Below are positions 59,083 to 64,000 of a stretch of 64,000 bases of DNA, in pieces (the first letter of the stretch is position 1; each line of letters opens with the position of its first letter). Position numbers and translations under genes: made by a program. The stretch is from Lachnospiraceae bacterium (GTDB taxonomy: Bacteria > Bacillota > Clostridia > Lachnospirales > Lachnospiraceae): the NCBI GenBank assembly GCA_009774175.1, contig VSNG01000012.1, positions 1 through 64,000 of the forward strand. The letters run 5' to 3'. Below the pieces are notes generated by a model. That model was not told the DNA's origin. It did not search any database and saw nothing but the letters and a program-made list of their open reading frames with translations.

Positions 59083-61599
59083 TTACGACTTTACGGTTTT
59101 TCTTATCACAGGCGCTGTAATCACAGGATCTTTGGGCAGCACAACCTTATCCAGCTTCCAGATCTCATCCACATACTCCTGAATAGTTCTGTCGGAAGTA
59201 AACTTGCCGGAGCAGGCCACGTTTAAGATAGCGCTCCTTGCCCATCCCTTCTCGTCTCTGTAAGCTGCCTCCACCTTTTTCTGGGCTTCCGCATAAGACT
59301 TGAAGTCTTTCAGGATAAAGTAAGTATCCGCCTTGGCCGTATCCTGCGTATTCAACAGAGAGTTGTACAGGGAACGGAACATATCCGGATCGCCGGGTGC
59401 ATAGGTCCCGTTAATCAGCTGCATCAGCACCTTTCTCACATCGGGATCGTTATTAAAGATCTCTGTGGGATGATAGCCGCCGTAATTCTCATAACGAATG
59501 ACTTCATCGGAAGACAAACCAAAGATAAACGCGTTCTCCTCACCCACTTCCTCCACGATCTCCACATTGGCGCCGTCCATCGTACCGATGGTCAGCGCGC
59601 CGTTTAACATGAATTTCATGTTACCCGTGCCGGACGCTTCCTTGCTGGCCGTAGAAATCTGCTCGGACACATCCGCCGCCGCAAAAATGATCTCCGCGTT
59701 GGATACACGGTAGTTCTCGATAAATACAACTTTGATCTTTCCCTTGATGGCAGGATCGTTGTTTACCACGTCCGCCACGGAATTGATCAGCTTAATGGTG
59801 AGCTTCGCATTCTTGTAGCCTGCTGCCGCTTTCGCGCCGAAAATGAACGTTCTGGGATAGAACTCCATATCCGGATGTTCCTTTAATTCGTTGTAAAGAT
59901 ACATTACATGCAGTATGTTCAGAAGCTGCCTCTTGTATTCATGCAGACGTTTTACCTGCACGTCGAAGATCGAACGGGGATCTACCTCAATCCCGTTATG
60001 CTCCATAATATATTCCGCCAGACGCACCTTGTTCTGGTACTTGATATTCATAAACTCCTGCTGCGCCTTCTCGTCGTCGGCGTAAATTTTCAGTTTGTTG
60101 ATCTTCGGCAGATCGGTAATCCAGTCGCTGCCCACATGAGCCGTCACCCAGTCGGCAAGCAACGGATTCGCATGAAGAAGGAAACGTCTCTGCGTAATGC
60201 CATTGGTCTTATTGTTAAACTTCTCGGGCATCATCTCGTAGAAATCCTTAAGCTCCTGATTCTTCAAAATCTCCGTATGTAACCTTGCCACGCCGTTTAC
60301 GGAATAGCCTGCTGCGATCGCCAGATGCGCCATCTTAACCTGACCGTCGTAGATGATCGCCATCTTTCTTACCTTCTCATGATTGCCCGGATACATCTGC
60401 TCGATTCTGGCAATGAAACGACGGTTAATCTCCTCCACGATCTGGTATACTCTGGGAAGGAGTCTTGAGAACAGCTCGATCGGCCACTTCTCCAATGCTT
60501 CCGACATAATGGTATGATTGGTGTACGCACAGGTTTTGGTCGTCACTTCCCACGCCTCGTCCCAAGTCAGATAATGCTCGTCCATCAAAATGCGCATCAG
60601 CTCCGCAATCGCTACCGTCGGATGGGTATCGTTCAGCTGGAATGTCACCTTCTCGTGGAACTTCCTGATATCGTCGTGCTTTCTCATGTATTTGGCCACG
60701 GCTTCCTGTACCGACGCCGAAATAAAGAAATACTGCTGTTTTAAACGAAGCTCCTTACCCGCGTAATGATTGTCGTTGGGGTAAAGCACTTCCACGATAT
60801 TTCTCGCAAGGTTCTCCTGCTCCACCGCCTTCTGATAATCGCCCTTGTCAAAAGAGTCAAGCTGGAAGCAGTTCACCGGCTCCGCATCCCAGATACGAAG
60901 CGTATTGACGATACCATTGCCATAGCCCACAACCGGCAGATCATAAGGGATCGCCGTCACGGCCTGATAGCCTTCCTGTTTGAAATTGCTCCTGCCGTTC
61001 TCATCCACATAAACATTCACATAGCCGCCGAAACGTACTTCCTTGGTATACTCCGGACGACGCAATTCGAACGGATTGCCGTCCCTGAGCCAGTTATCCG
61101 GCACTTCTACCTGATAGCCATCGCGAATCTCCTGCTTGAACATACCGTAGCGGTAACGGATACCACAGCCGTAAGCCGCGTAACCCAATGTCGCCAGCGA
61201 ATCCAGAAAACAGGCCGCCAGACGTCCGAGACCGCCGTTTCCGAGCGCCGCGTCAGGCTCCTGATCCTCTACCACGTTAATATCAATGCCAAGCTCCTCC
61301 AGCGCCTGCTCCACTGCCTTATAAGCCTGTAAGTTAATCATGTTGTTGCCAAGGGCACGTCCCATCAAAAACTCCATGGACAGATAGTAAACCATCTTGG
61401 GATCCTGTCTGTCATACTCCTTCTGACTCTTTAACCACTGATCCACAATGGCGTCCTTAATCGCATAGGACACTGCCTGAAAGATCTGCTGATCCGTCGC
61501 TTCCTCCAGCGTCTTCCTGTAAAGAGTCTTTACATTGTATAAAACGCTTCTTTTAAACAGCTCAGTATCAAAAGTTGTTGCCGGTGCTTTTTTTATCAT
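59083..61599 (-). CDS. glgP: Glycogen/maltodextrin phosphorylase
   Basis: An 838-residue PLP enzyme that releases glucose 1-phosphate from glycogen or maltodextrin. YYLSMEFLMGRALGNNM, EPDAALGNGGLGRLAACFLDS, VKRLHEYKRQLLN and the PLP-lysine block EASGTGNMKFMLNGALTIGTMDGANVE are intact. AAGGAGGG is six bases before the ATG at 61599, which makes an in-frame ATG at 61635 unlikely. A promoter precedes it and a strong terminator follows, so it appears to be a single-gene unit. Confidence 0.96.
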   Translation of the reverse strand: MIKKAPATTFDTELFKRSVLYNVKTLYRKTLEEATDQQIFQAVSYAIKDAIVDQWLKSQKEYDRQDPKMVYYLSMEFLMGRALGNNMINLQAYKAVEQALEELGIDINVVEDQEPDAALGNGGLGRLAACFLDSLATLGYAAYGCGIRYRYGMFKQEIRDGYQVEVPDNWLRDGNPFELRRPEYTKEVRFGGYVNVYVDENGRSNFKQEGYQAVTAIPYDLPVVGYGNGIVNTLRIWDAEPVNCFQLDSFDKGDYQKAVEQENLARNIVEVLYPNDNHYAGKELRLKQQYFFISASVQEAVAKYMRKHDDIRKFHEKVTFQLNDTHPTVAIAELMRILMDEHYLTWDEAWEVTTKTCAYTNHTIMSEALEKWPIELFSRLLPRVYQIVEEINRRFIARIEQMYPGNHEKVRKMAIIYDGQVKMAHLAIAAGYSVNGVARLHTEILKNQELKDFYEMMPEKFNNKTNGITQRRFLLHANPLLADWVTAHVGSDWITDLPKINKLKIYADDEKAQQEFMNIKYQNKVRLAEYIMEHNGIEVDPRSIFDVQVKRLHEYKRQLLNILHVMYLYNELKEHPDMEFYPRTFIFGAKAAAGYKNAKLTIKLINSVADVVNNDPAIKGKIKVVFIENYRVSNAEIIFAAADVSEQISTASKEASGTGNMKFMLNGALTIGTMDGANVEIVEEVGEENAFIFGLSSDEVIRYENYGGYHPTEIFNNDPDVRKVLMQLINGTYAPGDPDMFRSLYNSLLNTQDTAKADTYFILKDFKSYAEAQKKVEAAYRDEKGWARSAILNVACSGKFTSDRTIQEYVDEIWKLDKVVLPKDPVITAPVIRKTVKS

Positions 61600-61655
61600 T
61601 TTGCCCTCCTTCTTGCTGTCTCTTACGTCAGACAATTCTTCTTACACTATTTTCT

Positions 61656-61684
61656 ATTATATCCTCTATTTTGCCTTTTGACCA
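61656..61684 (-). promoter_or_regulatory. glgP promoter
   Basis: Minus strand TGGTCA (61684-61679), 17-base spacer, TATAAT (61661-61656), about 55 bases before the start codon. Confidence 0.55.
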
Positions 61685-61746
61685 TATAAAGATTGAAATT
61701 TAGCATTTTCCATCCCGGAATTTATTATACTCATACCTGCGGCAGG

Positions 61747-63207
61747 TCAATACCTGTAGAGTACACGGATCTTTCCACTCTTCATGTCCTTGCAATAACA
61801 CACGCTCCCGCCGCGCTCGTAGCCGTCCCGCCACCCCTGACTGTACTCACTGCTGTAAGTTAAATCCGTCACGGTAAAAAAGAGTTTCCCTCCCAGATAC
61901 TCTATGTCTGTGATCTGTTGCTTAAGATGTCCGTCCACATGCGTCTGAATGCTCAGCTTTTTGCTTTCCTTTTCCGACAGCAGCACATAACAGACGCCGG
62001 AAGTGTCCGGATAAAACAAAATCGCGTCCGCACCGTCTGCCGCCACATAACTGTGCGGCTGGTCAAACCAGGTCTGATCGGCGTCCCGCACCGCGATATC
62101 ATCAACGGCTTTTCCCCGCAGAACGACCTGCTGCATGTCATCCTCAAACAAATGCGACCTCCCATCAAGCAGCCGACAAAACAGCGCACGGTTTTTCCCG
62201 TCGTCATACAAGTAAAAATCCTCCGTGGCAGACGCATCCACGAGCCGTGTAAGACCACTGCCGTCCTTTTTCACCCGATAAATCATGCCGCCGGAATACA
62301 TATATGCGTTACCGTTTGCGGAACCCACGGAAAAATAAAGATCGTCTCCCAATATTCGAAAACAGGAAATATACAGTGGATACTCCATTAAATCATCCGT
62401 CAGGCAATCCACATATTCCTGTTCCGTGACCGTCGCCAGCTCCCCGACCTTCCCCTGATAATCCACGCTATACAGCGTCACATCATAAGGCACGCGCATC
62501 CGGGAGCCGTTCTCCACAAGCCGGTAAAAAAACACTTCTTCCTCCGTAGCGCCCAGATATTCCGCCTCATGACACAGACCTTTTCCCGGTATCAGTACAT
62601 GTTCCTCTCCATCCCATCCGTCAATCCATGTGATCCCATGTCCGTCGTATCCTGCGTACCCTCCTGTCCCGCAGATGACTTTGCAGCCTTTCACCGCAAG
62701 AACTCTGCTGGCGCTGTATTCTTTCACGCCGCTCCCGTCCAGCTCACAGGAATAGACGACCTCATGGGTAACTTGACGTCCGTCCTCACGCGTTTGTACA
62801 TATTTTTGAGAATAGATCCTGCCGCCAACAATGAAAAAGTCACCATGCCCATAATCCGTCCCGACCTGCGTCACGCTCCCGTTTGGCTTCATACACATAA
62901 TTTCTTTTGCCGTGCCGGGAACAGGCTCAAATTCCGCCCACAGTCCGCCTTCATCCGTGTCTTCATCAGAATACTGCCGGTAATAGATGTTACCTTCCCA
63001 CCCGGCATACACCCTGTTCTCCATAGCCGGAAGGGCTGACAAGTCCTCCGACACCGGACTGCATCTGTAGGGGAGCGTGTCCGCGTCCCCGTTGACTGCA
63101 AAAACCTCCTGTGCCCGGCAGCAGATCACACAGACCGTCAGAAACATGGCCGCCAGGATGCGGCCGGGAATCGCCCTGCCATGTTTCAATATCTTCTCAA
63201 TTCCCAA
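61747..63207 (-). CDS. Secreted propeller-like protein of unknown function
   Basis: A 486-residue exported protein. A basic start and hydrophobic segment (ILAAMFLTVCVICC) form a signal peptide; the mature part is a series of beta-rich repeats with Y-x-x-G-x-I-Y-Y or D-D-L-Y-F-S-V type strands and the I-Y-R-V-K-K-D-G-S-G-L block seen in DUF5050-like propellers. No catalytic motif was seen. The start is probably TTG at 63207, five bases after GAGG; it starts 36 bases after ileS. Confidence 0.65.
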   Translation of the reverse strand: MGIEKILKHGRAIPGRILAAMFLTVCVICCRAQEVFAVNGDADTLPYRCSPVSEDLSALPAMENRVYAGWEGNIYYRQYSDEDTDEGGLWAEFEPVPGTAKEIMCMKPNGSVTQVGTDYGHGDFFIVGGRIYSQKYVQTREDGRQVTHEVVYSCELDGSGVKEYSASRVLAVKGCKVICGTGGYAGYDGHGITWIDGWDGEEHVLIPGKGLCHEAEYLGATEEEVFFYRLVENGSRMRVPYDVTLYSVDYQGKVGELATVTEQEYVDCLTDDLMEYPLYISCFRILGDDLYFSVGSANGNAYMYSGGMIYRVKKDGSGLTRLVDASATEDFYLYDDGKNRALFCRLLDGRSHLFEDDMQQVVLRGKAVDDIAVRDADQTWFDQPHSYVAADGADAILFYPDTSGVCYVLLSEKESKKLSIQTHVDGHLKQQITDIEYLGGKLFFTVTDLTYSSEYSQGWRDGYERGGSVCYCKDMKSGKIRVLYRY

Positions 63208-63242
63208 TATTTCCTCATTTCTGCACTGCCTGCCGCAGACGA

Positions 63243-64000
63243 CTACATTTTCTGAATAGCGATCGTCACGGTCTCCCCGTTGACATTCCACTCTTTGGAC
63301 ACCGCCAGTTCTTCTCCCGTGCCGATGCTCTCCGCCAGCACCTTTCCGGCAATCATACTCTCATTCCTTGCCGCGATCTGCGCCACCTTATCGTTGCCGT
63401 TGAGGGAAACCCTGATATGATCCATCACCTCAAAATCCGCATCCTTTCTCATCGTCTGGATCTTGCTGATGATCTCGTAGACAAAGCCCTCCTCAATAAG
63501 CGCCTCCGTCAGGTTCGTGTCGAGCACCACAGTCACATAATTGTCCGCTTCCGCCACAAATCCTTCCTTCTGGGCCATGTCGATGAGCAGGTCTTCCTCC
63601 GCAAGGGAAACTTCCACGCCGTCCACGTCGAATTTCAACGCGCCCTCTGCTTTCAGGGTCTCCATCGCTGCGCTGCCGTCCACTGCGGACAGATAAGCCT
63701 TAATGCCGCCAAGCTGTTTGCCGTATTTCGGACCCACCGTCTTAAGCTGGGGCTTGAAGCTGTAAGTCGTAAAGGCCGACACATCATCGGAGAATACAAT
63801 CTTTTTCACATTCAGCTCGTCTTCAATGATTTCCTGATAGAAATCGTCAAGAACCGACTCCGCTTTCACATACATCGTGCCGATGGGCTGACGATTCTTG
63901 ATATTGGCCGTGTTGCGGGCCGCTCTGCCCATCACCACGATCTTAAGAACCTCCTCCATGGAGTCCTCAAGCTTCCTGTCGATCATTCCCTCGTCCGCCG
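63243..64000 (-). CDS. ileS: Isoleucyl-tRNA synthetase, C-terminal part (gene runs off the right edge)
   Basis: The frame is open to the edge and encodes the last 252 residues of a large class I synthetase. The sequence (RNTANIKNRQPIGTMYVKAE...ELNVKKIVFSDD...YVTVVLDTNLTEALIEEGFVYEIISKIQTMRKDADFEVMDHI) is the anticodon-domain and C-terminal region of the IleRS type with the C-terminal junction domain. The catalytic HIGH and KMSKS motifs lie outside the window. Confidence 0.9.
   Translation of the reverse strand, partial: ADEGMIDRKLEDSMEEVLKIVVMGRAARNTANIKNRQPIGTMYVKAESVLDDFYQEIIEDELNVKKIVFSDDVSAFTTYSFKPQLKTVGPKYGKQLGGIKAYLSAVDGSAAMETLKAEGALKFDVDGVEVSLAEEDLLIDMAQKEGFVAEADNYVTVVLDTNLTEALIEEGFVYEIISKIQTMRKDADFEVMDHIRVSLNGNDKVAQIAARNESMIAGKVLAESIGTGEELAVSKEWNVNGETVTIAIQKM

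Noticed and set aside
1..64000. tRNA, rRNA, prophage or complete insertion sequence
   Set aside because: No cloverleaf-like sequence, transposase or phage gene was recognised when reading both strands; a tRNA scan was not possible.

Overview
The window looks like chromosome from a spore-forming, Gram-positive member of the Clostridia, most likely Lachnospiraceae. The reasons are moderate GC content, strong AGGAGG ribosome binding sites, a SipL-type SPOCS/LysM protein, SpoIID- and SpoIIQ-like proteins, a PyrDB/PyrK-type dihydroorotate dehydrogenase, IspE of the MEP pathway, and many DUF families typical of that group. Most genes are on the minus strand. No rRNA, tRNA, CRISPR array or prophage was seen. 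The only mobile element is the 5' end of a group II intron at the left edge, cutting a cache-domain chemoreceptor-like gene.

Region by region. (1) 1-5044: chemoreceptor exon and intron; FtsX-type ABC transporter with its own two-component system, whose histidine kinase lacks membrane helices; a direct-repeat operator lies before the ABC genes. (2) 5121-12340: a nickel/Lar operon, read right to left: promoter, about 190 nt leader with a terminator/antiterminator pair, larE, larB, larC (with a 22-His tandem-repeat segment), then a nickel/peptide-type ABC importer (binding protein, one ATPase, two permeases). Together these would import nickel and build the nickel-pincer nucleotide cofactor; the enzyme that uses it (LarA type) is not in the window. 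(3) 12394-17660: second FtsX-type exporter and a coiled-coil NlpC/P60 hydrolase. (4) 17676-31000: housekeeping and sugar genes: asnS, FKBP-type lipoprotein, AraC/MFS divergent pair, DUF1934, murI, gntR, ispE, a 208-aa protein with clean codon use, a GH42 beta-galactosidase, and a membrane spermidine-synthase-like protein. (5) 31100-36088: sipL divergent from a cotH-VTC-DUF4956 operon. (6) 36099-41074: pyrimidine genes pyrD, pyrK and pyrC around a GNAT gene with a structured leader and a marR/flavin-protein pair. (7) 41209-49888: PrcB-type lipoprotein, plsC, a GH9-like lipoprotein that has lost its catalytic residues, an amidohydrolase, a spoIIQ/spoIID-like pair that has also lost catalytic residues, and EF-hand and LamG surface-type proteins. 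(8) 49924-64000: aconitase-family hydratase, hflX, an HscC-type Hsp70 beside a giant TPR protein with a J-like domain lacking HPD, glgP, a secreted propeller-like protein, and the 3' end of ileS.

The strongest leads are the attenuator-like leader of the nickel/Lar operon, the catalytically degenerate cell-wall and glycosidase proteins (GH9-like, SpoIID-like, SpoIIQ-like), the cotH-VTC-DUF4956 operon, the Hsp70/degenerate-J TPR pair, the intron-split receptor, and a pair of homologous hairpin repeats 19 kb apart. All family calls come from reading the translated sequence and remembered motifs; no database search was run.
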